The position numbers and the translations under genes were made by a program. The notes beneath the pieces were generated by a model. The model was not told the origin of the DNA. It saw nothing but the letters and a program-made list of their open reading frames with translations, and did not search any database. From Streptomyces sp. NBC_00271 (GTDB taxonomy: Bacteria > Actinomycetota > Actinomycetes > Streptomycetales > Streptomycetaceae): DNA of 64,000 nucleotides. The stretch spans positions 8,060,001-8,124,000 of the forward strand of contig NZ_CP108070.1 of assembly GCF_036178845.1 (NCBI RefSeq). The letters are read 5' to 3'. Shown in pieces: positions 1 to 11,186 of this stretch; the stretch's first letter is position 1, and each line of letters starts with the position of its first letter.

Positions 1-585
1 GGCCTCTCGGTCTTCCAGCAGTTCGTCGGCATCAACGTCGCGTTCTACTACTCATCGACGCTGTGGCAGTCGGTCGGCGTCGACCCCTCGGAGTCGTTCT
101 TCTACTCGTTCACGACGTCGATCATCAACATCATCGGCACCGTGATCGCGATGATCTTCGTGGACCGGATCGGCCGCAAGCCGCTGGCCCTCATCGGTTC
201 CGTCGGTATGGTCATCGGTCTCGGGCTCGAGGCCTGGGCCTTCTCGTACGACCTCGTGGACGGCAAGCTGCCGGCGACACAGGGCTGGGTCGCCCTCATC
301 GCCGCGCATGTCTTCGTCCTCTTCTTCGCCCTGTCCTGGGGTGTCGTGGTCTGGGTCTTCCTCGGCGAGATGTTCCCGAACCGGATCCGCGCCGCCGCCC
401 TTGGCGTCGCCGCCTCCGCGCAGTGGATCGCCAACTGGGCCATCACCGCGAGCTTCCCGTCGCTGGCCGACTGGAACCTCTCCGCGACCTACGTGATCTA
501 CACGATCTTCGCCGCGCTCTCCATCCCCTTCGTGCTCAAGTACGTGAAGGAGACCAAGGGCAAGACGCTGGAGGAAATGGGCTGA
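1..585 (+). CDS. glcP: MFS sugar (glucose) permease, C-terminal part
   Basis: The reading frame is open from the first base and ends at TGA 583-585, so only the last 194 codons are present and the start lies outside the window. The residues DRIGRKPL (about codons 54-61) and VKETKGKTLEEMG at the end are the two sugar-porter signatures of the major facilitator superfamily, normally found between helices 8 and 9 and after helix 12. Several hydrophobic helices lie between them. The family imports hexoses with protons. Synteny with ftsY, recalled from Streptomyces coelicolor, suggests a GlcP-type glucose permease, but the substrate cannot be proved from this fragment. Confidence 0.85.
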   Translation, partial: GLSVFQQFVGINVAFYYSSTLWQSVGVDPSESFFYSFTTSIINIIGTVIAMIFVDRIGRKPLALIGSVGMVIGLGLEAWAFSYDLVDGKLPATQGWVALIAAHVFVLFFALSWGVVVWVFLGEMFPNRIRAAALGVAASAQWIANWAITASFPSLADWNLSATYVIYTIFAALSIPFVLKYVKETKGKTLEEMG

Positions 586-654
586 GCCTCCTGAAGAGGC
601 CCCGAGACTCGAGGAGAAGGGCCAAGTCCCCGCTGCCCCTCTCCTCGTACCCGT

Positions 655-701
655 AAGACGTACTGCCCCGGCTCAATCCCCGAGCCGGGGCAGTACGTCT
701 T
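655..701. terminator. 20-bp perfect hairpin, bidirectional terminator
   Basis: Arms 655-674 and 682-701 pair perfectly over 20 bp with a 7-nt loop. It lies between the convergent permease and LLM oxidoreductase genes and probably ends both transcripts. The stop codon of the minus-strand gene (673-675) falls inside the hairpin, so the last nine codons of that gene form one arm. Confidence 0.85.
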
Positions 702-1644
702 CGCAGAACAGGTGCAGGCTGCGCCAGCCCTCGTCGATCGGCATCCCGCCGGACAGCGGGTGCAGCACATGGTTGTCGAGACCCTGCGCCACGCACTGGT
801 CGGGGGTCAGGATCCGGTACACGCCCTCCGCGCGCAGTTCCTCGACCGTCGTGGCAGCCGACTTCACCGCCGAGCGGATGTCACCGGACTGCCAGGAGGC
901 GTACGTCCGTGCCTCGTGCAGGAAGTGCCCGCCGTACTCGGCCCACGCCCGGTCCGGGTCCTCGGCGATGTGCAGCAGCGGGGTCTCGGCGGCGGGCATC
1001 ATGGTCCAGCCCTCGGTGCCGTACTCGACGAGCCGCTCCTTGTAGTACGCCTCCAGCTCGGGGAGGTGCGCGCTGGGGAAGAAGGGGAGCCCGAGCCGAG
1101 CGGCGCGCCGGGCCGCGGCCCTGGACGAGCCGCCGACCAGCAGCAGCGGGTGCGGGTCGGAGAACGGGCGCGGTGTGACCCGTACCGTACGGTCACGGTA
1201 GGTGAACTCCTCGCCGGTCCACGCCTTCAGCACGGTCTCCAGGAGCTCGTCCTGGAGTGCCCCGCGCCGCTTCCAGTCGACGTCGAAGAGGGCGTACTCC
1301 TCGGGCCGGTAGCCGATGCCGGCGACGGTGACGAGGCGGCCGCCGCTGAGCAGGTCGAGTACGGCGATGTCCTCGGCGAGGCGCAGTGGATCGTGCAGCG
1401 GGCCGATGACCGCGGAGACGGTGACCGCGAGGTGCCGGGTCGCTCCGAAGACCGCGCCCGCGAACGCGAACGGCGAGGGCAGCCAGTTGTTGGCGACGCC
1501 GTGGTGTTCCTCGGTCTGCACGGTGGTGATGCCGCGGTCGTCGGCGTAGGCGGACATCTCGATGGCCGCCTTGTAGCGGGCGCTCAGCGAGGCGGGGGTG
1601 GCGGCGGGGTCGACGAGGTTGAAGCGCACGACGGTTACGGGCAT
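673..1644 (-). CDS. LLM class flavin-dependent oxidoreductase
   Basis: A 323-residue protein of the bacterial luciferase-like monooxygenase family, a single TIM barrel using reduced flavin (FMNH2 or F420H2). Typical features are the early strand with QTEEHHG near residue 45, then an SAVIGPLHDPLRLAED stretch and LSGGRLVTVAGIGYRPEEY near residue 100, where LSGGR is the family hallmark. The length is normal for the family. ATG 1642-1644 is the start and is close to the family N-terminus. The substrate is unknown. It is convergent with the sugar permease, and downstream of its start lies only a decayed permease gene, so it is probably transcribed alone. Confidence 0.85.
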   Translation of the reverse strand: MPVTVVRFNLVDPAATPASLSARYKAAIEMSAYADDRGITTVQTEEHHGVANNWLPSPFAFAGAVFGATRHLAVTVSAVIGPLHDPLRLAEDIAVLDLLSGGRLVTVAGIGYRPEEYALFDVDWKRRGALQDELLETVLKAWTGEEFTYRDRTVRVTPRPFSDPHPLLLVGGSSRAAARRAARLGLPFFPSAHLPELEAYYKERLVEYGTEGWTMMPAAETPLLHIAEDPDRAWAEYGGHFLHEARTYASWQSGDIRSAVKSAATTVEELRAEGVYRILTPDQCVAQGLDNHVLHPLSGGMPIDEGWRSLHLFCEDVLPRLGD

Positions 1645-1689
1645 GGAAGCCCCCCTTCGGTGTGGAGGGGGACGGTAGCTGACGGTTCG

Positions 1690-2500
1690 TCAGACAGCCA
1701 TAGTCGCGGACCCTTTCGCGGGCTGCGCCACGGGCGCCACCGCGGGCTTCGGCAGCACCGCGTACAGCAGGAAGGAGACCGCGACGGTCGCCACCCAGCC
1801 GAGGCCGTACCCGCCGACGGGGTTGTTCGACGCCAGCGGACCGGTGAACCAGTCGGACGTGCTGAACAGCAGGCCCGAGCGCCCACGCGGCGACCGCGTC
1901 CGGGCTGAAGCCGCCCCGGTACCAGTAGGCGCTGGTGCGCGTGGTGTCGAGCAGGGCCCCGGCGTCGTACTCCTCGCGGCGCGGCATGTCCGCGCCGAAG
2001 ACGCCGACCCAGGCCGAGAACGCGAGCGCCAGCAGCGACAGGAACGCGATGAACGAGCCCATGAAGGAGGTCGCCACCAGCATCAGGACGCCGCCGAGGA
2101 CCAGTGAGATCACGGCGTTGACCGCGACCGCCCGGTGCGCAGGCCGACCAGGGCGATGAGCAGGTAGGCCACCGCGATCCACAGCGGCAGGATCGTGCCG
2201 ACGCAGGAGACCGGGTCGGCGGCCGAGGCCAGGTGCGGTGTCGAGACGGCCATCACGGCGTCCATCAGGATCAGGGGGAGTGCGACGACGCCGGCGCCCG
2301 GCTGATGCCGCCCGCCGCGATCAGCCGACCCCCGTGATCATCAGGGGTGTCGGGACGGCGGGCTGCCCGAAGACCCTGCCCCAGTCCGTGTCCGCGACCA
2401 GGTGGCCGGGGACGAGCACGGAGAAGCCGCCGAAAATTGAGTCCGTAGGAGACGGCCAGGGCCGCGCCCATGGTCAGCGACACGTCGATGGTGGCGGCGA
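1690..2500 (-). pseudogene. Decayed purine/cytosine permease (NCS1 family)
   Basis: On the minus strand, recognisable permease segments appear in different frames. One near 2400-2483 reads LAVSYGLNF and continues in another frame as FSVLVPGHLVADTDWG. Another near 2160-2290 gives PLWIAVAYLLIALVGL. A third, about 1890-2130, contains REEYDAGALLDTTRTSAYWY, a typical motif of purine-cytosine permeases. The last frame shifts again into LLFSTSDWFTGPLASNNPV and ends at TGA 1690-1692. At least three frameshifts and an internal deletion are needed to join them, and the N-terminal half is missing. The gene is dead. The family imports nucleobases with protons or sodium. Confidence 0.75.
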
Positions 2501-2540
2501 GGGCGTGTCACGGTCCACGGCATGGGCCGTGACACGCCCT
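2500..2540. terminator. Long inverted repeat upstream of ftsY
   Basis: Arms 2500-2513 and 2527-2540 pair perfectly (14 bp) around a 13-nt loop. It sits at the broken 5' edge of the decayed permease gene and 85 bp before ftsY. It could be a terminator shielding ftsY, or a scar of the event that truncated the permease. Confidence 0.5.
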
Positions 2541-2625
2541 GAGTACGCTGCGCGCGACCCGTAGGACATGCCCCCACGCGGACAGCGAACGGTCGAGCGG
2601 GTGGTCACGCCATACTGGGCTTGTT

Positions 2626-3834
2626 ATGGAAACCGTCATCCTTGCTGTAGTCATCGCCGTGGTCGTGATCGGCGCACTCGGCGGGCTCCTCATCGGCAGT
2701 CGCCGCAAGAAGTCGCTGCCCCCGGCGCCCCCCACCACGCCCGACATCACCGCCCCTCCGGCCGAGCCGCACATCGGCGACGAGGCCGAGATCCCGCACG
2801 ACGAAGAGCGCCGGACGATAGAGGAGGTGGATCTCCCGGACGGCTCGGCCGCGCCGGTCGTCGTCGAGGAACCCCAACCCGTTGTCGAAGTTCCCGCGAT
2901 CGAGATCCCGGAGCCGACCGCCGGGCGCCTGGTGCGGCTGCGCGCCCGCCTCTCGCGCTCGCAGAACGCGCTCGGCAAGGGGCTGCTCACGCTCCTCTCG
3001 CGCGAGCACCTCGACGAGGACACCTGGGAGGAGATCGAGGACACGCTGCTGACCGCCGACGTCGGCGTGCAGCCCACCCAGGAGCTGGTCGAGCGGCTGC
3101 GTGAGCGCGTGAAGGTGCTCGGTACGCGGACGCCCGACGAGCTGCGCACCCTGCTGCGCGAGGAGCTGCTGCAGCTTCTCGTCCCCGAGTTCGACCGTAC
3201 GGTCAAGACCGACTCGAACCTCGACACCCCGGGCATCGTGATGGTCGTCGGTGTCAACGGCACCGGGAAGACCACCACCACCGGCAAGCTCGCCCGCGTC
3301 CTCGTCGCCGACGGCAAGCACGTGGTGCTCGGCGCCGCCGACACCTTCCGTGCCGCCGCCGCCGACCAGCTGCAGACCTGGGGCGAGCGCGTGGGTGCCC
3401 GTACCGTGCGCGGCCCCGAGGGCGGCGATCCCGCCTCGATCGCCTTCGACGCGGTCAAGGAGGGCATCGAGGAGGGTGCCGACGCAGTCCTCATCGACAC
3501 GGCCGGACGGCTGCACACCAAGACCGGGCTCATGGACGAGCTCGGCAAGGTCAAGCGTGTCGTCGAGAAGCACGCCCCGCTCGACGAGGTGCTGCTGGTC
3601 CTCGACGCCACGACCGGCCAGAACGGTCTGGTGCAGGCCCGCGTCTTCGCCGAGGTCGTCGACATCACCGGCATCGTGCTGACCAAGCTCGACGGCACCG
3701 CGAAGGGCGGCATCGTGATCGCGGTCCAGCGCGAGCTGGGGGTGCCGGTCAAGCTGGTGGGTCTGGGCGAGGGCGCGGACGATCTGGCGCCGTTCGAGCC
3801 GGAGGCGTTCGTTGACGCCCTTATCGGAGAGTGA
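2626..3834 (+). CDS. ftsY: Signal recognition particle receptor FtsY
   Basis: A 402-residue SRP receptor GTPase that docks ribosome-SRP complexes at the membrane, working with Ffh encoded 8 kb downstream. The N-terminus is a membrane helix (ETVILAVVIAVVVIGALGG) followed by RRKK, as in actinobacterial FtsY. An acidic, proline-rich linker follows to about residue 100, then the NG domain. The P-loop is GVNGTGKTTTTGKL (about 209-222), G3 is DTAGR (about 291-295), and TKLDGTAKGG lies near 352. The start is ATG 2626. It stands alone, with an inverted repeat upstream and a strong hairpin downstream. Confidence 0.97.
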   Translation: METVILAVVIAVVVIGALGGLLIGSRRKKSLPPAPPTTPDITAPPAEPHIGDEAEIPHDEERRTIEEVDLPDGSAAPVVVEEPQPVVEVPAIEIPEPTAGRLVRLRARLSRSQNALGKGLLTLLSREHLDEDTWEEIEDTLLTADVGVQPTQELVERLRERVKVLGTRTPDELRTLLREELLQLLVPEFDRTVKTDSNLDTPGIVMVVGVNGTGKTTTTGKLARVLVADGKHVVLGAADTFRAAAADQLQTWGERVGARTVRGPEGGDPASIAFDAVKEGIEEGADAVLIDTAGRLHTKTGLMDELGKVKRVVEKHAPLDEVLLVLDATTGQNGLVQARVFAEVVDITGIVLTKLDGTAKGGIVIAVQRELGVPVKLVGLGEGADDLAPFEPEAFVDALIGE

Positions 3835-3867
3835 ACCCCACCTCCCGAGGTTGGTAGGTGGTTCCGG

Positions 3868-3907
3868 AAGCGTCCGCCCCCGAGGTGCAGTTCGGGGGCG
3901 GACGCTT
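3868..3907. terminator. 16-bp hairpin between ftsY and primase-like gene
   Basis: Arms 3868-3883 and 3892-3907 are perfectly complementary over 16 bp with an 8-nt loop and are followed by TT. It lies between two convergent genes and can terminate both. Confidence 0.85.
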
Positions 3908-3939
3908 TGCTGTGTACGTCGGTACCGGTATCGGCGTCG

Positions 3940-4602
3940 TTACGCGCGCGACCGGTGCGCCACGTACGCCAGCGTCCCCAGCAGCAACCGCGCCTGCGGC
4001 GGCTTCGTCGCCGAGTCCAGGGCGGGGGAGCGCAGCCAGCGGACCGGACCGAGGCCGGCGCGGTCGGAGGGCGGGGCGGTGACGTACGTACCGGGGCCGA
4101 GGCCGTGCAGGTCGAGGGAGGCGTCGTCCCAGCCCATCCGGTAGAGCAGCTCGGGGAGCTCGGCCGCGGCGCCGGGGGCGACGAGGAAGTGGGCGCGGCC
4201 GTCCGGCGTCGCGGTGACCGGTCCGGTGGGCAGGCCCATCCGCTCCAGGCGGACGAGCGCCCTGCGCCCGGCGGCCTCGGCGACCTCGATGACGTCGAAC
4301 GCGCGGCCGACCGGCAGCATCACCGCGGCACCCGGGAAATCGCCCCAGGTCTCGGAGACCTCGTCGAGCGTTGCGCCCGCTTCGAGCACCGGCGCGAAGT
4401 CCAGCGGATGCGCCCCCGGCGTGGGGCAGCCGGCCTTGCCGCAGGAGCACGCGCCCGCGGCGGCCCGGGCGCCGGGGACCACGTCCCAGCCCCACAGCCC
4501 GGTGAACTCGGCCACCGCGGTGCACTCCGACGAGCGGCCGCGGCGACGGGTGCCGGGCCGGCTTTCGCGCATTCCCCGACTGCTGCCGATCGTGAAGCCC
4601 AT
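3940..4602 (-). CDS. Bifunctional primase/polymerase-like protein
   Basis: A 220-residue protein with the cysteine pattern CSCGKAGCPTPGAHP near residue 48. This resembles the N-terminal part of the prim-pol domain family (primase/polymerase, often plasmid-linked), where a C-C-C cluster precedes a PGxHP motif. Chromosomal Streptomyces genomes carry this gene beside ftsY and nsdA (recalled). The start ATG 4600-4602 was chosen over an upstream in-frame ATG at 4764 because GGAGGGGG stands just before it and the upstream extension is arginine-rich and unlike the family. I could not identify the acidic catalytic residues with confidence, so enzyme activity is uncertain. Confidence 0.75.
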   Translation of the reverse strand: MGFTIGSSRGMRESRPGTRRRGRSSECTAVAEFTGLWGWDVVPGARAAAGACSCGKAGCPTPGAHPLDFAPVLEAGATLDEVSETWGDFPGAAVMLPVGRAFDVIEVAEAAGRRALVRLERMGLPTGPVTATPDGRAHFLVAPGAAAELPELLYRMGWDDASLDLHGLGPGTYVTAPPSDRAGLGPVRWLRSPALDSATKPPQARLLLGTLAYVAHRSRA

Positions 4603-5060
4603 GCCCCCTCCAACGGGTCCGACGCGTCGACGGTTACGCCATGAACGCGAAACATCACTCAGTGTGTTCAAGTCCCCGGATGTCACGTGGTTGGCGACGC
4701 GATCCCGGCGGCGCCCGGAAGCGTCCCGGGTGGTGCACCTGGCGACGTGCGCCCCCGAATGCATCGTTTCGCCACTTCTGGCTGTCCTATGTCAAGTGAA
4801 TCGCGTACAGGCGATCAGGAGTTCATTCGAAGGGGTGGCGAATGGTGGCGTTTCCGGGATCGCCATGGCTGGACGCGTGATCGTAGGATTACTTTGAGTG
4901 CACGAGTCCTGGGGACGTATGCACTCGTGGGTATGCCGGAGGCAAGTCGGCTTCCCGTTCGAAGGGTGAGAACTGCCGGACGCGCGGCCGTATTTACCGG
5001 CATTCTGATAGGGCTTGGCGCACGCAGCGTACAAGTGGTCTCAGGGATGGGGGCGTTCCA
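4603..5060. other. Intergenic region, divergent promoters
   Basis: A 458-bp stretch with no gene I can support, between the divergent primase-like gene and nsdA. Its base composition is less GC-rich than its neighbours, as expected for promoters. An inverted pair CACGAGT (4901-4907) and ACTCGTG (4923-4929) lies about 130 bp before nsdA and could be an operator. No clear -35/-10 pair was found. Confidence 0.5.
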
Positions 5061-6517
5061 GTGGGCGGCAACGGCGGAAGCGGTACGAACGCTGACAAGC
5101 GCCCGAATGAGCTGTTGGGCTCGTGGTTCGTGCGCAGTGGCTGGTCGAAGGGCGAGCTGGCGCGGCAAGTGAACCGAAGGGCCCGCCAGTTGGGGGCCAA
5201 CCACATCTCCACGGACACCTCCCGGGTGCGCCGCTGGCTGGACGGCGAGAATCCGCGTGAGCCGATTCCGCGGATCCTGTCCGAGCTGTTCTCCGAGCGG
5301 TTCGGCTGTGTGGTCGCCGTTGAGGACCTCGGTCTGCGCGCCGCCCACCAGTCACCGTCCGTGTCGGGTGTCGACCTGCCCTGGACCGGCCCACAGACCG
5401 TGGCGCTGATCAGCGAGTACTCGCGCAGTGACCTGATGCTGGCGCGACGTGGCTTCCTCGGCAGCTCGCTGGCCCTCGCCGCGGGCCCCGCCCTCATCGA
5501 GCCCATGCAGCGCTGGCTGGTGCCCTCGCCCGCCGCGCCCCAGGAGGAGCCCGAGTCCCCGGCCGCCGCGCGCCGCCCCGGCCGGCTCTCCCAGCCCGAG
5601 CTGGACCTCCTGGAGTCGACCACGGTGATGTTCCGCCAGTGGGACGCCCAGTGCGGCGGAGGTCTGCGCCGCAAGGCGGTCGTCGGCCAGCTGCACGAGG
5701 TGACCGACCTGCTCCAGGAGCCGCAGCCCGGGGCGACCAGCAAACGCCTGTTCAAGGTCGCCGCCGAGCTGGCCGAGCTGGCGGGCTGGATGAGCTACGA
5801 CGTGGGACTGCAACCCACCGCGCAGAAGTACTTCGTGCTCGCCCTGCACGCCGCCAAGGAGGCGGGCGACAAGCCGCTGGGCTCGTACATCCTCTCCAGC
5901 ATGAGCCGCCAGATGATCCACCTCGGCCGGCCCGACGACGCGCTCGAACTCATCCATCTGGCGCAGTACGGAAGCCGTGACTGCGCGAGCCCGCGCACCC
6001 AGGCCATGCTGTATGCGATGGAGGCCCGCGCCTACGCGAACATGGGCCAGCCCGGAAAGTGCAAGCGGGCCGTCCGGATGGCCGAGGACAGCTTCGAGGA
6101 CGTTCACGAGTGGGACGACCCAGACCCCGACTGGATCCGCTTCTTCTCGCTGGCCGAGCTGCACGGCGAGAACTCGCACTCCTACCGCGACCTGGCCTAT
6201 GTCGCGGGCCGCAGCCCCACGTACGCCTCGCTCGCCGAGCCCCTGATGCAGCAGGCCGTCGACCTCTTCGCCAAGGACGGCGAGCACCAGCGTTCGTACG
6301 CACTCAATCTCATCGGCATGGCCACCGTGCACCTGCTGCGGCGCGAGCCCGAGCAGAGTGCGGTATTGGCCAAGGACGCGATGGCGATCGCCAAGAAGGT
6401 GCGCTCCGAGCGCGTCAACACTCGTATCCGAAAGACGGTCGACACGGCCGTCCGCGACTTCGGTGACCTCGCCGAGGTCGTGGACCTCACCGAGCAGCTC
6501 GCCGCCGACCTTCCCGA

Positions 6518-6536
<19 letters not shown>
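5061..6536 (+). CDS. nsdA: NsdA-type regulator of sporulation and antibiotic production
   Basis: A 491-residue protein matching NsdA, which in Streptomyces coelicolor negatively affects sporulation and antibiotic production. Residues 10-90 form a helix-turn-helix-like region (SKGELARQVNRRARQ, then SRVRRWLDGENPREPIP). Residues 130-480 are helical with TPR-like repeats, for example the stretch around AQKYFVLALHAAKEAGDK. The start is GTG 5061, with a GGGATGGGGG purine run about 8 nt upstream. How the protein acts is not established. The gene is flanked by a long upstream region and a strong downstream hairpin, so it is probably monocistronic. Confidence 0.9.
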
Positions 6537-8546
<2,010 letters not shown>

Positions 8547-8573
8547 ACAGAAGATCAGAACAGGAGCCACTGG

Positions 8574-11024
8574 GTGACGAGTACGGAGATGCGTACGGAA
8601 GCAGAGGACTCGGGACCCAGCGGCTATGCGGCGGCCCGGCTGCGCCTCCTCCAGGAGGGGGCGCAGTCCGGGCCGCCGCGCCGTGCCGCCCTCGCCGAAC
8701 TCACGGACGAATGGCTGACCGGCCTGTTCGGCGCGGGTGCCGAGGGACTGCGCGGCGTCTCGCTCGTCGCCGTCGGCGGCTACGGCCGCGGAGAACTCTC
8801 GCCACGCAGCGATCTCGACCTGCTGCTCCTGCACGACGGCGCCGACTCCGGCACGGTCGCCGCGCTCGCCGACCGCATCTGGTACCCCATCTGGGACCTG
8901 GGCCTGGCCCTCGACCACTCGGTGCGTACGCCCGGGGAGGCACGCAAGACCGCGAGCGGGGACCTCAAGGTGCAGCTCGGCCTGCTGGACGCCCGCCACA
9001 TCGCGGGCGACCTCGGCCTCACCGCCGGATTGCGTACCGCCGTCCTCGCCGACTGGCGCAACCAGGCGCCGAAACGCCTCCCCGAACTCCAGGAACTGTG
9101 CGCCGAGCGCGCCGAGCGCCAGGGCGAGCTGCAGTACCTCCTGGAACCGGACCTGAAGGAGGCTCGCGGCGGCCTGCGCGACGCCACCGCCCTGCGTGCC
9201 GTCGCCGCCTCCTGGCTCGCGGACGCGCCCCGTGAGGGCCTCGCCGACGCCCGGCGCAGGCTCCTGGACGTCCGCGACGCCCTCCACCTCACCACCGGCC
9301 GCGCCACCGACCGCCTCGCGCTCCAGGAGCAGGACCAGGTCGCCGCCGAACTCGGACTCCTGGACGCCGACACCCTCCTGCGCCAGGTGTACGAGGCCGC
9401 GCGCGTCGTGTCGTACGCCAGCGACGTCACCTGGCGCGAAGTGGGACGCGTGCTCAAGTCGCGCGCTGTGCGGCCACGGCTGCGCGCCATGCTCGGCGGC
9501 GGTGCCAAGCCCGCCGTGGAGCGCTCACCGCTCGCCGAGGGTGTGGTCGAGATGGACGGCGAGGTGGTACTCGCCCGCGCCGCACGCCCCGAGCGCGACC
9601 CCGTACTCCCGCTGCGTGCCGCGGCCGCCGCCGCACAGGCCGGGCTCCCGCTCTCCCTGCACGCCGTACGGCGCATGGCCGCCGTCGCCCGCCCACTGCC
9701 CACGCCCTGGCCCGCCGAGGCCCGGGAACAGCTCGTCACGCTGCTCGGCTCGGGCCGCCCGACCATCGAGGTCTGGGAGGCACTGGAGGCCGAGGGCCTG
9801 ATCACCCGGCTCCTGCCCGACTGGGAGCGGGTGCGCTGCCGCCCGCAGCGCAACGCCGTGCACATCTGGACCGTCGACCGCCACCTCATCGAGACGGCCG
9901 TCCGCGCCTCCGAACTGGCCCGCCGCGTGGGCCGCCCCGACCTCCTCCTCGTCTCCGCCCTGCTGCACGACATCGGCAAGGGCTGGCCCGGCGACCACTC
10001 CGTGGCCGGCGAGATCATCGCCCGGGACGTGGCCGCCCGCATCGGCTTCGACCGCGCCGACGTGGCGGTGCTCGCCACCCTCGTACGCCACCACCTGCTG
10101 CTCATCGACACCGCGACCCGACGCGACCTGGAGGACCCGGCGACCGTCCGTTCGGTCGCCGAGGCCGTCGGATCGCAGAGCACCCTCGAACTGCTGCACG
10201 CCCTCACCGAGGCGGACGCGCTGGCCACCGGGCCCGCGGCCTGGTCCTCCTGGCGCGGATCCCTCGTCACCGACCTGGTCAAACGGGTCGCAGCCGTGCT
10301 CGCCGGAGACTCCCCCGAGGAGCCCGAGGCCGCCGCGCCCACGGCCGAGCAGGAGCGGCTCGCCATCGAGGCGTTCCGCACCGGCGGCCCCGTACTGGCA
10401 CTGCGCGCGCAGACCGAACCGCCCACGGAGGAGGAGCCCAGCGGCGATCCCGAGCCCCTGGGCGTGGAACTGCTCATCGCCGTGCCCGACCAGCCCGGAG
10501 TGCTTCCCGCGGTCGCCGGTGTCCTCGCGATGCACCGCCTGACCGTGCGCACGGCCGAGCTGCGCGCCCTGGATCTGCCCGACGGCGTCGAGGGCTCGGT
10601 GCTGCTGCTCAACTGGCGGGTCGCCGCCGAGTACGGCTCCCTGCCGCAGGCCGCCCGGCTGCGCGCCGACCTCGTGCGCGCCCTGGACGGCTCCCTGGAC
10701 ATCGCGGCCCGACTCGCCGAGCGCGACGCCGCCTACCCGCGCCGCCGGGGCACGATCGCGCCGCCGCCCCGGGTGACGGTCGCCTCCGCCGCCTCCCGCC
10801 ACGCGACGGTCATCGAGGTCCGCGCCCACGACGCTCCCGGCCTGCTGCACCGCATCGGGCGGGCCCTGGAGGACGCGAGCGTATGGGTGCGCAGCATGCA
10901 TGTCTCCACCCTCGGCGCCAACGCCGTGGACGCCTTCTACGTGACCGGCCCCAAGGGCGCGCCCCTGCCGGCGGAGGAGGCGGTGTCGGTGGCGCGGGGG
11001 CTGGAGGAGATGCTGCGGGGATGA
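8574..11024 (+). CDS. glnD: PII-modifying nucleotidyltransferase GlnD
   Basis: An 816-residue enzyme that adds nucleotidyl groups to, and removes them from, the GlnK T-loop tyrosine. The domain order is clear. The nucleotidyltransferase has GGYGRGELSPRSDLD (about 68-82), the HD phosphohydrolase has HDIGKGW (about 465), and two ACT domains that sense glutamine lie near residues 640-710 and 740-816. The start is GTG 8574, with AGGAG upstream, 27 nt after glnK, so the three genes form an operon. In actinobacteria the enzyme acts as an adenylyltransferase. Confidence 0.95.
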   Translation: MTSTEMRTEAEDSGPSGYAAARLRLLQEGAQSGPPRRAALAELTDEWLTGLFGAGAEGLRGVSLVAVGGYGRGELSPRSDLDLLLLHDGADSGTVAALADRIWYPIWDLGLALDHSVRTPGEARKTASGDLKVQLGLLDARHIAGDLGLTAGLRTAVLADWRNQAPKRLPELQELCAERAERQGELQYLLEPDLKEARGGLRDATALRAVAASWLADAPREGLADARRRLLDVRDALHLTTGRATDRLALQEQDQVAAELGLLDADTLLRQVYEAARVVSYASDVTWREVGRVLKSRAVRPRLRAMLGGGAKPAVERSPLAEGVVEMDGEVVLARAARPERDPVLPLRAAAAAAQAGLPLSLHAVRRMAAVARPLPTPWPAEAREQLVTLLGSGRPTIEVWEALEAEGLITRLLPDWERVRCRPQRNAVHIWTVDRHLIETAVRASELARRVGRPDLLLVSALLHDIGKGWPGDHSVAGEIIARDVAARIGFDRADVAVLATLVRHHLLLIDTATRRDLEDPATVRSVAEAVGSQSTLELLHALTEADALATGPAAWSSWRGSLVTDLVKRVAAVLAGDSPEEPEAAAPTAEQERLAIEAFRTGGPVLALRAQTEPPTEEEPSGDPEPLGVELLIAVPDQPGVLPAVAGVLAMHRLTVRTAELRALDLPDGVEGSVLLLNWRVAAEYGSLPQAARLRADLVRALDGSLDIAARLAERDAAYPRRRGTIAPPPRVTVASAASRHATVIEVRAHDAPGLLHRIGRALEDASVWVRSMHVSTLGANAVDAFYVTGPKGAPLPAEEAVSVARGLEEMLRG

Positions 11025-11059
11025 CCTCGTGGCAGATGCTGCGGGAGTGACCTCGCGGT
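11008..11059 (+). repeat. 26-bp tandem duplication across the glnD stop
   Basis: The segment 11008-11033 is repeated with a few changes at 11034-11059, so the final glnD codons and TGA recur just downstream. The copy is not translated. Confidence 0.65.
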
Positions 11060-11186
11060 CCTGTCTCCGTCCATCGAACGTGGTCCCTGTCGGGTATTCA
11101 CACCGGGCAGGGGACACCAACCCTTTTCGGGCAGATACCCTGGAGGGCAACCCAAACCGCCCCCGACTCCGAGGACCGACGCCACC

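Noticed and set aside
4687..5172. A 161-codon frame before and into nsdA
   Set aside because: No family resemblance, poor codon use, and overlap with the nsdA start in another frame.
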